Positions 14,638 to 23,460 of a stretch of 24,399 bases of DNA are shown one piece after another (positions within the stretch are counted from its first letter, which is position 1; every line of letters starts with the position of its first letter). The DNA is taken from positions 1 through 24,399 of the forward strand of contig PXAP01000282.1 of assembly GCA_003567115.1 (NCBI GenBank), in the 5' to 3' direction. This DNA is from Bacteroidota bacterium (GTDB lineage: Bacteria > Bacteroidota > Bacteroidia > Bacteroidales > PUMT01). Below the pieces are notes generated by a model. That model searched no databases. It was given only the letters and a program-made list of their open reading frames with translations, and was not told the DNA's origin. The position numbers and the translations under genes are program-made.

Positions 14638-17600
14638 TCATTGATTGCGTTATCAGCCATGAAGTGCAAACGGTTGAAGATGTTTGCCTCGTTCATTCCA
14701 TTGTCAAAATCAATGAAAAGAGCATTCATGGAAGGAAACAGCCTGCGTATACGTTTCTCAACACCTTTTGAGACGATATGATTTGCTATGCACCCAAATG
14801 GCTGGAGGCTGACCACGTTATTGATACCCCTTGAGGCAAAGCGGGCAAACTCTGCAGGTATCCGCCACCCTTCGCCAAACTGGGCATTCAGGTTGATAAT
14901 TTCTGATGCTATGGCGGCATCCTCATGGGGGTTACCCACCGGATGATGATAGGGAAAGCCACTGACCTGTAATTCCATTTTACGGATGATACCATACATG
15001 TATTTTTCGGCAATTCCCAACAGGGTGGCAGGAATATTATTTTTGCATACATTACCCGATATACGTGCCTTGAGGTTGGGGAATGCATCGGTAAAGAAAT
15101 CGCTCAGTGCAGGCACATGAGGTTCTATACCCCGGGCAATCAGCCATTCTGTAATGTTTTTGTTTCCGTAAGAGTTGTATTTCAAATAAATCTCACCCAC
15201 TATACCTATTGCAGGTAATGCCTTCAGGCTGTTTGCCCCTGTGAATTCGCCGGCGGCCTGCCGGGCAAGACCAAATAATTGCTCCGGCTTACCATTATAT
15301 AGTGCCCGGGTGGCAAGTTCAAGGTATTCGTTTTTTAATTTTGCAGCGGTTCCTTTTACAATCTCACGTGGTGCTGTGGAATGATACAGTTGCGAGAGGC
15401 AATCGGCATAGGCCAGACTGGTAATTACAGCTTTTGATAACCGGAGCCATTTTATTTTAAAACCGGGTTGGGGATTGATGGTTCCCCCTCCAATGGATAC
15501 GGAGATAACCGGAATATTGCCGAAACCAGCTGAAGCCTTAGCTTCTTTGAGCAATGTGATATAATTGGTGGCACGGCATTGACCTCCGGTCTGGGTTATT
15601 CCCAGTGCAATTTCATCGGGATTGTAGGTTCCCCCTGATAATGCCTTCATAAAGTCGCCTACAACCAGTGTAGCCGGATAGCATACCTCATTGTTTGAGT
15701 ATTTCAGTCCATACTCTGCCGAGAGCCGGTCACTGGGGGGAAGATTTTCTGCTTTATAACCGGCCAGGCCGAAGAGCGGAGGGAGAAAGGGGGAGTAAAA
15801 ATCGGAAAACCATGGTATCAGTATTTTGCGAGTGCGGTCTTTTTTTTCATAAACTGGTGTATAAATGGCCGGGCTTTCTTTCACCCCGGCGGATGTATGT
15901 TTGAACAAGAGGCTTTCAATAAGTGAACGGATGCGTAACCGGATGGAACCGATATTGTTTATATCGTCAATCTTCAGAAAGGTGGCGTTCCTTCCTTTTC
16001 TGCGAAGTATTCTGGAAATTTCATCTATGATAAATGCATCGGGCCCGCATCCAAAGGAAGTCAGTTGAATGTAATGCAGGTTAGGGGGTGCGGCTGAGGC
16101 CCACAGAGCCGCTTTCAGGATACGGTTGGTATATTCCCACTGCATGATGTTTTGAATATCCAGGTCAACTGTTTCGTTTTCACGGATCACATCTTCGGTT
16201 ATCACATCTACCCCGAACCCTGTAATAAGATCAGCTATTTTATTCTGGATTAGCGGGTCGGTGTGATAAGGGTGACCGGCAAGTAAAACTACCAGCCGGT
16301 TTTCCCTGACGGACTCTTCCATAATCGCCCTGCAACGGCTGGCGAGATATTTCCGGTAAGCTGCCTGGGCTTCCAGGGCTCTGGCAAAGGCCTGACGGAT
16401 ATTATCTTTGCTGGTTCCCGGTAGTATGGATTGCAGGTATTTTATGCAGGCTTTCCTGGTCAGCCCTTTATCGTTTAAGGCAAAACTTGGTGCGTCGAAT
16501 GGGATCCCATACTTCTGGGCAGGATTTATGGCGCTTTTTATCACTTCGGAGTAGCCTGTCACAATGGGGCAGTTAAAACTGTTGGAGTATTTTTTATCCT
16601 CCTTCTCCTCATAAACCACAAAGGGCATGAATATCCGATCAACGCCCTTTTCTACCAGATCCAGCACATGACCGTTGGCTATTTTGGCGGGAAAACAGAT
16701 ATTGTCGGACATAACCGTTTCAATGCCTTTTTCATACATATTCATTGTGGATATCCCGGAGAGCAAAACCTTAATGCCGCAGGCAGTGAACAGGGCATGC
16801 CAGAACGGGTAGTTCCCGTATATTCCCAAAGCACGGGGTATGCCGATGGTAAGCGCGGATTTTTTCTCATGAATGCCACGCTCAAAGAGCAGCTTGTATT
16901 TCTCTTTGCAGATGTTTTGTCCTGCCTTGCTTCTTTTACCACTGCTGCCGAATATCTTCCCGCATTTGTTGCCTGCATAATGCTGCCTGCCACTTTTCAT
17001 CTTGAACCTGGTTACCGTACACTGGTTTTCGCATCCCTTACAGAGGCTGATTTCCTGGGTATGACTGGAGGTTTTGATCATAGTGGTCAAATCTGCCGGA
17101 TCTTCATTCCTGTCTGTTTCCTCCTTTTGTGCATACAGGGCGGCCCCGTATGCCCCCATCAATTCAGGGTAATCGGTTATCATTACCTCCTTGCCGCTCT
17201 CCAGTTCCAAAGCCCTTATTACTGCCGGGTTACGAAATGTTCCCCCTTGAACCATAATGTGCTCGCCAAGTTCGCCGATGTCTTTAATTTTTAACACCTT
17301 GTGCAGGCAGTTTTTGATTACCGAATAACCCAGTCCGGCAGAAATATCCCCGACCGACGCTCCATCCCGCAGGAATTGCTTGACTTTTGAGTTCATAAAG
17401 ACCGTACAGCGTGTGCCCAGATCGCAGGGGGCGGTTGATCTGCATGCCAGGCCGGCAAAACTTGCCGGCGAATGGTTCAGGGTGTGGGCAAAGGTTTCTA
17501 TAAATGAACCGCAACCTGAGGAACATGCCTCATTAATCTCTATCCTTGTAATGGAGGCGTTTTCAACAAATACGGCTTTCATATCCTGTCCCCCGATATC

Positions 17601-18884
17601 AAGGATAAATGATACGCCGGGATTTATTTCAAGGGCTGCTGTATAGTGTGCGACGGTTTCTACCAGCCCGTAATTCAGATCAAAAACATTCTTGATCAGG
17701 TCTTCGCCGTAACCGGTAACACAGCTGCCAGCCACCGATATTTTTTTGCCGGCTTGCCCGGCTTTTTCAATCAGTTTCTCTAATCCTTTGATTACCATTG
17801 CAAAAGGACTGCCCAGGTTTTTTTCATAAAAGTGGAAGATGATTCTTCCCCGGTTATCAAGAAGGACTATTTTGGTGGTGGTGGAGCCGCTGTCGATACC
17901 AAGGAAACATTTACCCGCATGGGCCCGGTGAAGTTCAACAGAGGGCAGCCGGTATCTCTTTTTTGCCCTCAGCCAATTTTGCATTTTGTTCTCATCCGGA
18001 AACAAGGGGGCAAGCCGGTGTGATTCGGTTTGTTTTCCGGGCTTTTGGGGCCGGCTTATACTGGAAATGATATCGGAGATATACCTGTTTTGCTCCCGGC
18101 TGGAGGCGGTAATTGCTGCCCCCCAGGCGGGAATTATCTCCGGATGATCGGGCAAAACCAGCTGGTTCTCATTCAGGCGGGCAACTTTACTGAATATTTC
18201 CCGCAAGACGGGAATATGGGCAAACGGACCCCCGCATAACATAATCGCAGGCTCTAACCCATAACCTCTTGAAAGAGAGGTTATGATTTGCATGCTGACA
18301 GCATGAAAAACTGATGATGCAATATCTTCGTTGCTTACGTTCCTGCTCTGGAGATTCTGGATATCGGTCCTGGAGAAAACTCCGAACCGGGAGGCAATCG
18401 GATATATGGTGGTGGCCTCAAGGGCCAGGACGCTGAGCTCACTCACCTCTTTTCCCAGCAGGGAAGCCATCTGGTCTATAAATGCTCCTGTTCCTCCTGC
18501 ACAGCTTCCGTTCATTCGCATATCGGGCAGTCTGCCCTCCCGGAAAAAGATCATTTTCGCATCTTCACCACCAACATCAATCAGGGTCCTTATACCCGGA
18601 AATTTTGTCATAACCACTCTGGAGGATGCCACCACTTCCTGCACAAAGGGAAGGTTAAGGCGTTCTGAAATTCCCATGCCGGCCGATCCGGTAATGAAGA
18701 GCCGAACAAGACTGTTACCGATTTCAGACTCAAGGCAATTAAGCATTTCCGTTCCGGCTCCGGTGATATCGGTAAAATGACGCCGGTAATCCATATAGAT
18801 TACTTTATGGCTGTTATTGGTTGCCACCACCTTTATGGTGGTTGAACCTGCATCCAGTCCGATATTTATTATATTATCTGTCAA
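14607..18884 (-). CDS. Giant CoA-dehydratase-activase-like protein (two BcrAD/BadFG ATPase domains plus DUF2229)
   Basis: A cytosolic 1425-aa protein. Residues 7-262 and 326-586 are two ASKHA ATPase domains of the BcrAD/BadFG/HgdC type: GLDAGSTTIK and GIDSGSTTTK phosphate loops, DVGGEDAK and DIGGQDMK, and CAGGTGAFID and CSSGCGSFIE, whose Cys would bind the bridging [4Fe-4S] cluster. A Cys cluster follows (C615, C618, C622, C641), then a DUF2229 region (about 655-900) and a dehydratase-subunit-like C-terminal half with GCGPDAF and TQTGGQCRATNY. HgdC-type activases use ATP to inject an electron into 2-hydroxyacyl-CoA dehydratases. The function of the giant fused form is not established, and no dehydratase genes sit beside it. 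Length fits the family at roughly 1400 aa. Its last ten residues (RKCGAVST region) overlap a relic of another gene and may not be the original end. Confidence 0.9.
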   Translation of the reverse strand: MTDNIINIGLDAGSTTIKVVATNNSHKVIYMDYRRHFTDITGAGTEMLNCLESEIGNSLVRLFITGSAGMGISERLNLPFVQEVVASSRVVMTKFPGIRTLIDVGGEDAKMIFFREGRLPDMRMNGSCAGGTGAFIDQMASLLGKEVSELSVLALEATTIYPIASRFGVFSRTDIQNLQSRNVSNEDIASSVFHAVSMQIITSLSRGYGLEPAIMLCGGPFAHIPVLREIFSKVARLNENQLVLPDHPEIIPAWGAAITASSREQNRYISDIISSISRPQKPGKQTESHRLAPLFPDENKMQNWLRAKKRYRLPSVELHRAHAGKCFLGIDSGSTTTKIVLLDNRGRIIFHFYEKNLGSPFAMVIKGLEKLIEKAGQAGKKISVAGSCVTGYGEDLIKNVFDLNYGLVETVAHYTAALEINPGVSFILDIGGQDMKAVFVENASITRIEINEACSSGCGSFIETFAHTLNHSPASFAGLACRSTAPCDLGTRCTVFMNSKVKQFLRDGASVGDISAGLGYSVIKNCLHKVLKIKDIGELGEHIMVQGGTFRNPAVIRALELESGKEVMITDYPELMGAYGAALYAQKEETDRNEDPADLTTMIKTSSHTQEISLCKGCENQCTVTRFKMKSGRQHYAGNKCGKIFGSSGKRSKAGQNICKEKYKLLFERGIHEKKSALTIGIPRALGIYGNYPFWHALFTACGIKVLLSGISTMNMYEKGIETVMSDNICFPAKIANGHVLDLVEKGVDRIFMPFVVYEEKEDKKYSNSFNCPIVTGYSEVIKSAINPAQKYGIPFDAPSFALNDKGLTRKACIKYLQSILPGTSKDNIRQAFARALEAQAAYRKYLASRCRAIMEESVRENRLVVLLAGHPYHTDPLIQNKIADLITGFGVDVITEDVIRENETVDLDIQNIMQWEYTNRILKAALWASAAPPNLHYIQLTSFGCGPDAFIIDEISRILRRKGRNATFLKIDDINNIGSIRLRIRSLIESLLFKHTSAGVKESPAIYTPVYEKKDRTRKILIPWFSDFYSPFLPPLFGLAGYKAENLPPSDRLSAEYGLKYSNNEVCYPATLVVGDFMKALSGGTYNPDEIALGITQTGGQCRATNYITLLKEAKASAGFGNIPVISVSIGGGTINPQPGFKIKWLRLSKAVITSLAYADCLSQLYHSTAPREIVKGTAAKLKNEYLELATRALYNGKPEQLFGLARQAAGEFTGANSLKALPAIGIVGEIYLKYNSYGNKNITEWLIARGIEPHVPALSDFFTDAFPNLKARISGNVCKNNIPATLLGIAEKYMYGIIRKMELQVSGFPYHHPVGNPHEDAAIASEIINLNAQFGEGWRIPAEFARFASRGINNVVSLQPFGCIANHIVSKGVEKRIRRLFPSMNALFIDFDNGMNEANIFNRLHFMADNAINECRKCGAVST

Positions 18885-18918
18885 GCAGGCATTTTATTGG
18901 TTAAACAATCCTGACTTA

Positions 18919-18968
18919 TCACCCTGAAGCTATCATGGGGTGAGGGGATAAATGAATAATAATCCCCT
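18919..18968. other. Two adjoining hairpins in the leader of the activase gene
   Basis: TCACCC (18919-18924) pairs with GGGTGA (18938-18943). Directly abutting it, AGGGGAT (18943-18949) pairs with ATCCCCT (18962-18968). The pair sits 35-84 nt upstream of the minus-strand activase start. On the + strand the second hairpin is followed by GGTTTTTC. It may be a transcript-end structure for whatever lies upstream, or a leader regulatory element. I see no known riboswitch consensus. Confidence 0.35.
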
Positions 18969-19046
18969 GGTTTTTCTTTATACTATTACATGTTTCGTTG
19001 TAAAGATAATACAATTTTGTCTCCTCTGTTTTTGTCATAAAATAGC

Positions 19047-19076
19047 AGGTGAATCAAACCGGTCACCTCTTTTTTT
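19047..19076 (+). terminator. Terminator-like hairpin with T run
   Basis: AGGTGA (19047-19052) pairs with TCACCT (19063-19068) around a 10-nt loop containing ACCGG, followed by seven T's (19070-19076). The form is a Rho-independent terminator for plus-strand transcription, yet no plus-strand gene ends here. It could terminate antisense transcripts or be fortuitous. It lies 59 bp past the stop of the minus-strand 504-aa gene. Confidence 0.35.
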
Positions 19077-19134
19077 GCTCCACTGTGCCTTAAATTCTGT
19101 ATTGTTATCAGGTATTTCCGTAGCATTTCGGCAC

Positions 19135-20649
19135 TTATTCAATCATCTTTCTTAGGGCAGCCCAGTTGATACTGCCCCACAGGTCTTCCAGCATAGTAAC
19201 CCTTCTTTCGTTGTAAAACATTCCGCCCTCCGAGCGGTACCGGGCATCAACCTCTTCCCACCATTCGACTGCCAGGAGATGAATGCCGCCGTCCCTTTCC
19301 GCGAAAGCGAAAAAATCCTCGTCTATGGCCACAAGTGCCCTGGCGCCTTCAGTACCCGCTTCAACCAGCCCTGAAGGGCGAGCCGCATCAAAAGGCATTG
19401 CAACTACATGCCGGTGGGGACCAAGGGGATGCCACGGCGGCACCTCAAAACCCCAGGCCGGCGCCCTGCGCTGTGCCGGTGACAGGCTGCCCAGCTCGGC
19501 CTTTAACTTTTCAGTTGCACGTCCTGCATCGGCAAGATAAACGAACCTTTCAACGTCAAGTTCCCTGCCCATCTCCTCCAGTCTGTCCCAGTTACCTGTA
19601 CTGATGGCTGATTCTGCCTCAGAAGATATATCACCCAGACCCATCACTGCATCGAGCAACTGCTGAGCAAATTTTTCGATCTCAACACGCTGTTCTGCTG
19701 CCGCAGCAAGGGTTTCTTCAAGCCGTTGGTCGGCTCCCTCAATGGTCTGCCGGTAATACTCCTTTGCTTCTTCAGGATTCATGCTCTGCATCATGGCATG
19801 AAATTCCCTGGCCTGTTCAAGTGCCTTGTTATGCCTCTCGATAATGGCCTTCTCATCAAATGCATCGCGTAACTTTTGAAGGCGTGCACGTATCTGATCG
19901 ACCTGTTGCCGGGTTACATCACTGTCGCTTGCAGCCTTAAACCCTGCAGTGAACATGTCAAGTTCTCCCTGTGCTCTGTCGATCAATGCCTGTATCCACC
20001 GCTCCTGGCTTACAGGTTTCCAAAAGTTCCTGTCCCCTCTGGTAAATATGGTAAAAACAGAAGCGTTCCACAGGCCGAAGGCAGGCCGTACAATGGAACG
20101 GAGAAAAGGCTCCTGGTCGGTTGCCCACAATGGGAACAAACTGGATGCGGGAAAGGCTTCATCAAATCCGGGCGGATGGCCTGTACGGGAATATACACTC
20201 TCTCTTCCTATGTTTCCGATCAGGGGAGGTAAAAGGAATATCTCGCCCGATTCGTCGGTCAGTACCGGATCGCCAAGAAGGTTGCAGGGTTCATTAATCC
20301 ATATATTTACACCTGCCGAAGGGGAAGGGCTTCCGGGAAATCGCATCGGCATACGCAGAACCACCGGTTCCGGCAGCTGTTGAACACCCGTTAGCTCCGG
20401 TATTCTCAGAAATTCAGCACGGGGTGATATATCCAGCAGTCCGGTTGGGGGATTAAGAGGCCGCGCCATCTGAAACAATTCCAGCATATCCTCAACTTTT
20501 GATTTCATAAGAGCTTCCGTGGAAGGACCGGCTGATGAGCTTATGCCCCGCCAGCGGAGAGACTGCCATACTTCATCGTTACCGTTTTGGTTGTCAGCCA
20601 GCGGACTGGTTGCCATAAGGGTGAGGCATAAGATAAGAAGCAGCTTCAT
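19135..20649 (-). CDS. Exported protein of unknown function with central coiled coil
   Basis: A 504-aa protein with a Sec signal peptide (MKLLLILCLTLMATSPLA, cleavage near residue 18), so periplasmic or secreted. Three regions are visible. An N-terminal globular part (about 25-215) is rich in Pro/Trp, ending in a TRGDRNFWKPVSQERWIQAL segment that resembles a conserved motif I have seen in unassigned Bacteroidota proteins. A long Ala/Glu/Gln-rich helical coiled coil spans about 220-335. A C-terminal globular part ends DLWGSINWAALRKMIE. The local GC content is higher than in neighbouring intergenic DNA. No catalytic motif is apparent and I do not assign a function. It is isolated: 257 bp follow the DUF1080 stop and 250 bp precede the activase start. 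A relic of a related tail lies at 14581-14637. Confidence 0.75.
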   Translation of the reverse strand: MKLLLILCLTLMATSPLADNQNGNDEVWQSLRWRGISSSAGPSTEALMKSKVEDMLELFQMARPLNPPTGLLDISPRAEFLRIPELTGVQQLPEPVVLRMPMRFPGSPSPSAGVNIWINEPCNLLGDPVLTDESGEIFLLPPLIGNIGRESVYSRTGHPPGFDEAFPASSLFPLWATDQEPFLRSIVRPAFGLWNASVFTIFTRGDRNFWKPVSQERWIQALIDRAQGELDMFTAGFKAASDSDVTRQQVDQIRARLQKLRDAFDEKAIIERHNKALEQAREFHAMMQSMNPEEAKEYYRQTIEGADQRLEETLAAAAEQRVEIEKFAQQLLDAVMGLGDISSEAESAISTGNWDRLEEMGRELDVERFVYLADAGRATEKLKAELGSLSPAQRRAPAWGFEVPPWHPLGPHRHVVAMPFDAARPSGLVEAGTEGARALVAIDEDFFAFAERDGGIHLLAVEWWEEVDARYRSEGGMFYNERRVTMLEDLWGSINWAALRKMIE

Positions 20650-20833
20650 AAGTAAATATTTAAATTAAGATCAAAGTTCTCTGGTCAAAATACTGAAAAT
20701 ATTGTCATGGAAGGTTCATGTGTATAAATTACAGTTAGGAATTTGTTTTACCGAATATTGTGAAATTACATTTCGGGTATTATATGCAACGATTGTCATC
20801 GCAGCATCTTAATTACATTTCTTAATAATCGAA

Positions 20834-20856
20834 ATAATTTTACAGTTCTTTAATGT
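20834..20856. repeat. Direct repeat, copy 1 (23 bp), encoding a second IKEL-stop tail
   Basis: This 23-bp stretch is identical to 20901-20923. Read on the minus strand it encodes ...NIKEL-stop followed by the same downstream bases. In the same frame upstream it reads LINASGINIKEL, unlike the DUF1080 tail (FREIYIKEL) except for the last four residues. It may be what remains of a tandem DUF1080-type gene. Confidence 0.7.
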
Positions 20857-20900
20857 TGATCCCGCTGGCATTTATAAGGTTGATTATTTTTAAATCGCAG

Positions 20901-20923
20901 ATAATTTTACAGTTCTTTAATGT
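20901..20923. repeat. Direct repeat, copy 2 (23 bp), overlapping the end of the DUF1080 gene
   Basis: Identical to 20834-20856 at 67 bp spacing. Here the repeat covers the last codons and the stop of the minus-strand DUF1080 gene plus six bases beyond it. Confidence 0.75.
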
Positions 20924-21674
20924 AAATCTCCCGAAATTGTACAAGGGAGGGTCCGCCTGTATATTCTCCATCCCTGTAGCTTCCATGATGCTGTAATGAA
21001 AACGGTCCACTTTCAGGAACATCGGGCAACAATGCGTTTTCAATCACGGTATGTTCATTTAATAAAACGGTAATCCGGTCCCCCACCATGGTTATTTCGA
21101 AAGTGTTCCATTCTCCTATATGGTTATCGGCCATTGTGGCCGGGGTAGCTCCCGCCCTAACCTCAGGGGGCATATCCTGGTCAACCCGGTATCCGTATAT
21201 TTCACCCGAACCAATGGGCCATGTCCATATGTTTACCTGTGCCTTTCCAAGTCCACGAAGTATTACGCCTGAATCACTTACAGGCATCTGAATCCTTATT
21301 TCCTCACCCTTTGCATTTAGCTGATGGGTTCCGTCAGGCCTGATCAAGGGAACGTTTCCCATGGATGGAGTGTCCTTAATCCGCCAGTCAAGCCGCAAAA
21401 CAAAGTCACCATATTCTTTTTCGGACCATACATATGTTTCTCTCCAACTGGCTGCTTCTTCAGTCCGGTATTTCGGATCACAGTCTATAACCCCGTCAAT
21501 AATCGTCCATCCACTTTCACCTTCAGGAACGATCCATCCTTCGAAATCATGTCCGTTGAATAATTGTACCCATTCCTCTTCTTCGGTGCAGGCAAAGCCG
21601 GCAGAAGCAGCCGCCAGACAGGTTAGTATTAAAACTCTATTTTTCAGTTTTTTAAGAAATAATTTATTATCCAT
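20907..21674 (-). CDS. DUF1080 / 3-keto-disaccharide hydrolase-like secreted protein
   Basis: A 255-aa exported protein; the N-terminal hydrophobic segment (13-29) ends at AGFAC, a poor but possible lipobox. The mature part is a DUF1080 concanavalin-like beta-sandwich. It has WVQLFNGHDFEGWIVPEG (35-52), WTIIDGVIDCDP, YGDFVLRLDWRI, SDSGVILRG, GEWNTFEITMVGDRITVLLN and the terminal PFSLQHHG...FREIYIKEL. Characterised relatives hydrolyse 3-keto-glycosides, working after a Gfo/Idh-type enzyme oxidises the sugar at C3. That makes the GH109-like/Gfo oxidoreductase immediately upstream (113 bp) a plausible partner. The gene is complete; its final 23 bp are repeated 67 bp downstream. Confidence 0.88.
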   Translation of the reverse strand: MDNKLFLKKLKNRVLILTCLAAASAGFACTEEEEWVQLFNGHDFEGWIVPEGESGWTIIDGVIDCDPKYRTEEAASWRETYVWSEKEYGDFVLRLDWRIKDTPSMGNVPLIRPDGTHQLNAKGEEIRIQMPVSDSGVILRGLGKAQVNIWTWPIGSGEIYGYRVDQDMPPEVRAGATPATMADNHIGEWNTFEITMVGDRITVLLNEHTVIENALLPDVPESGPFSLQHHGSYRDGEYTGGPSLVQFREIYIKEL

Positions 21675-21787
21675 AGCTTCTGATTGTTTATTTTATCTAT
21701 GTTTATTCAAATTGTTGTGCTATTGACTTGCCAGGGCATGTTTTAAATGATTTTGTTATTGTTACCCCTGTGGATTCTGTTTTGGAT

Positions 21788-23224
21788 TTATTCCAGATTA
21801 GTTGTACCTCCTTTTTGAATCGATATATCCATACCCCGTTTATTTGTTTTCCAGGCACCGCATGTAAAGTCAGGTATTTTAACTGAACTGCCTTCACGGG
21901 CAACCGACCATTCACTCAGCGGACTGATGACACTCCACAGAGCCCCGTCATAAACATCCACTTCCAGCGGAAGACCGTTCCTGAGACTGTCAATCAAACG
22001 CCAGTCGCTTGGTGACACTCTTGAATATGAACCTCCGGTGGTACGACGGCTACCCGCTTCGTTAACTTTTTCATTAAATTTTCTGGTAATCTCCGGGGTG
22101 TATTTTTCTACCAGTGAATCATATTCCTCCTGGGAGAGCCATTGCTCGCTCGTGGCTATTCTGTCAGGACGCGCCCTGTAGATACCTTTGTTACCGCTAA
22201 TCAAATCGAAGCGGTGACCGGGCCGGGGTGAGCTGATATCATGTTGAAGCATAATAGTCCGTCCCATCCGGGTACGTATTATGGTGGTATTCATATTCCC
22301 CCTGAATTTAAGTCCGACATAAGGTTGATAATAATCATCCATTTCAGCAATCTCTTTCATTTTATCTGCCATCGTAAAATCATTTCCGGAAACAGATACC
22401 ATGTAATCCATCTGATCACCATAGTTGAGGTCCATCATTTGCGAAAGAGGCGCCAGTCCATGTCCCGGGTAAAGATTACCGTTCCTGTTAACATTCTCCT
22501 GCAAACGCCATGGGCGGTACCCGAAGAAGAAATTGTTTTCAGGGTCCCTTACCCACCTGCTGCTGGTATTGGATACTCTGTCATGAATATAGTGACCTTC
22601 AGCGTGGATAATATCTCCGAAAAATCCCTGCCTTACCATATTGAGTAAAACTGCTGCAATACCACCGTGGCAGTTCACACAGTCCATATAGACATGTTTA
22701 CGGGTTTTCTCTGAAGTTTCAACCACCTGCCAGCATTCTTCGACGGTAACACCGACCGGCAGATCAACATATACATGTTTATCATGTTCCATTGCATAAA
22801 CCGCCATCGGGGCATGCAATTGCCAGGGTGTGGCAATGCATATCAGATCAATATCTTTACGCTCGCATACTCTCTTCCAGTCATTCTTTCCATCAGTATA
22901 GGAATCGGGATTATGCCGGGGAAGCTCATTTTTTAGAAATTCAATTGAAGAATTTACTCTTTGGGGAACAGGGTCACACAAGGCCTTTATTTCAACGCCT
23001 TCTATGCTGGCATAGCGGGCTACGTTCCCGGATCCGCGGCCTCCGATCCCTATGAAGCCCATGCGTACCGTATCAAGTTCAGGTGCACCATATCCGTGCA
23101 TATTAAAATCCTGGATACGGGCTTTATGGAACGGGCTTCTGTTATCAGCCCGACTCGTTCCAAACATCATTCCCATACCGGCCAGACCGGTAAGTTTTAA
23201 AAAATCTTTGCGGGTAATTTTCAT
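21788..23224 (-). CDS. Gfo/Idh/MocA oxidoreductase, GH109-like, exported
   Basis: A 478-aa NAD(P)-dependent oxidoreductase-fold protein. The N-terminus ITRKDFLKLTGLAGMGMMF is Tat-like but with R-K in place of R-R; such variants are common in this family. The Rossmann half has MGFIGIGGRGSGNVAR (55-70) and ALCDP. VDLPVG occupies the position of the usual EKP motif, so the common catalytic Lys is absent. YIHDR and GNLYPGHGLAPLSQMMDLNYGD are the signature of GH109, whose members cleave alpha-GalNAc with bound NAD+. Assignment to GH109 is by motif; substrate is unproven. It lies 113 bp upstream of the DUF1080 gene on the same strand, and the two may act on the same sugar. Confidence 0.85.
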   Translation of the reverse strand: MKITRKDFLKLTGLAGMGMMFGTSRADNRSPFHKARIQDFNMHGYGAPELDTVRMGFIGIGGRGSGNVARYASIEGVEIKALCDPVPQRVNSSIEFLKNELPRHNPDSYTDGKNDWKRVCERKDIDLICIATPWQLHAPMAVYAMEHDKHVYVDLPVGVTVEECWQVVETSEKTRKHVYMDCVNCHGGIAAVLLNMVRQGFFGDIIHAEGHYIHDRVSNTSSRWVRDPENNFFFGYRPWRLQENVNRNGNLYPGHGLAPLSQMMDLNYGDQMDYMVSVSGNDFTMADKMKEIAEMDDYYQPYVGLKFRGNMNTTIIRTRMGRTIMLQHDISSPRPGHRFDLISGNKGIYRARPDRIATSEQWLSQEEYDSLVEKYTPEITRKFNEKVNEAGSRRTTGGSYSRVSPSDWRLIDSLRNGLPLEVDVYDGALWSVISPLSEWSVAREGSSVKIPDFTCGAWKTNKRGMDISIQKGGTTNLE

Positions 23225-23460
23225 TTTATGAATAGATTTTAATTAAAAATAAAGGTGCATAGTTATAATACCGTTAAACTGCAGAATAATAAAAAGGTTA
23301 TTTCTACCAAATTTACAAAGTCAGGAAAATTGTATATACGTTTTTATATGGACCTTCAGAAAAATATTGATTTCAGTGAAATTAAATACTCTTCTTGCTT
23401 CCGCCGGCATGTTCCTGATCACCAAATAACTGTGGATCTTGATCCTGTCCTGTCTTACAT

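Noticed and set aside
16668..17294. Long plus-strand frame of 208 codons inside the activase gene
   Set aside because: It lies antisense to a strongly conserved coding region and shows no family features; it is a shadow of that gene.
20840..21043. 67-codon minus-strand frame overlapping the DUF1080 end as a separate gene
   Set aside because: Its first two-thirds is an out-of-frame reading of DUF1080; only the final LINASGINIKEL may have meaning, and that is reported as a repeat or relic.
23225..23460. A plus-strand short frame in the gap between the two Gfo-type genes
   Set aside because: No family resemblance, biased AT composition and no promoter; treated as intergenic.
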